Positions 33,336 to 33,337 of a stretch of 33,337 bases of DNA are shown in pieces. Positions within the stretch are counted from its first letter, which is position 1; each line of letters begins with the position of its first letter. Source of the stretch: Lentisphaeria bacterium (lineage in GTDB: Bacteria; Verrucomicrobiota; Lentisphaeria; Victivallales; Victivallaceae); contig JAFTDL010000175.1 in assembly GCA_017454215.1 (NCBI GenBank), positions 1 through 33,337 on the forward strand. The letters are read 5' to 3'. The position numbers were made by a program, and so were the translations under genes. The notes under the pieces were generated by a model. The model had not been told where the DNA came from. It made no database searches and worked only from the letters and a program-made list of their open reading frames with translations.

Positions 33336-33337
33336 CG

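Noticed and set aside
1-33337. CRISPR arrays, tRNA/rRNA genes, insertion sequences and prophage.
   Set aside because: Looked for and not seen: no regularly spaced repeats, no cloverleaf-like segments recognised, and no transposase or integrase motifs. Short tRNA-like structures cannot be excluded without a covariance model search.

Overview
The window reads as chromosomal DNA of a high-GC member of the PVC superphylum, most likely a lentisphaerote (Victivallis-like). That assignment is inference. It rests on repeated pseudopilins beginning FTLIELLVV and ending in, or near, an H-X9-DG motif, mixed with large secreted carbohydrate-active proteins; on a four-gene cassette resembling the 'Verru_Chthon cassette' of Verrucomicrobia; and on individual proteins of kinds common in that group (DUF4434, DUF4886, a GntR/LacI hybrid regulator). 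No rRNA, tRNA, CRISPR array, transposase or phage gene was seen.

Left arm, + strand (1-6908). A consensus sigma70-type promoter (128-156) precedes four tightly packed genes: three pseudopilin-like proteins and a 1095-residue PilX/GspK-like protein. Their order D-B-C-A and their N-terminal patterns match the Verru_Chthon cassette families. An MFS exporter follows 3 bases later. Several hairpins lie around the promoter and start of the first gene, and convergent terminator-like structures fill 6896-7054.

Centre, - strand (7056-27425). This is a large carbohydrate-degradation locus, read from right to left. It starts with an AraR-type GntR/LacI regulator that has its own promoter and a palindrome over the -10. 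Next come two tandem paralogous pseudopilins and four enzyme-like proteins: a 1168-aa putative glycoside hydrolase with a duplicated new N-terminal module; an 878-aa fusion of that module, a calcineurin-like phosphoesterase and a PQQ-type propeller; a cytoplasmic DUF4434 TIM barrel; and a GH28-fold protein lacking the catalytic His. A secreted protein, possibly with an alpha/alpha toroid, comes last and ends at a very strong intrinsic terminator (14410-14440). A second unit begins at an extended -10 promoter (14348-14356): an H-X9-DG pseudopilin, a 1605-aa SGNH/LamG/glycosidase-like protein, a small secreted protein and an inositol-monophosphatase-family enzyme. There is no SusC/SusD or ABC transporter. 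The pseudopilins appear instead to be the surface components that accompany the enzymes.

Right arm (27593-33337). A housekeeping - strand operon (YhcH/YjgK/YiaL family protein, rsmD, a WaaP/Kdo-kinase-like protein, comM) has ATGA overlaps between rsmD, the kinase and comM. It diverges from panD, whose promoter is so close to its ATG that a leaderless mRNA is likely. Downstream of panD are two small Flp-type pilins, one of 54 residues with a TTG start overlapping the panD stop, then a secreted DUF4886 SGNH-like protein. The window therefore holds three distinct pilin-like lineages: the cassette, the H-X9-DG type and the Flp type.
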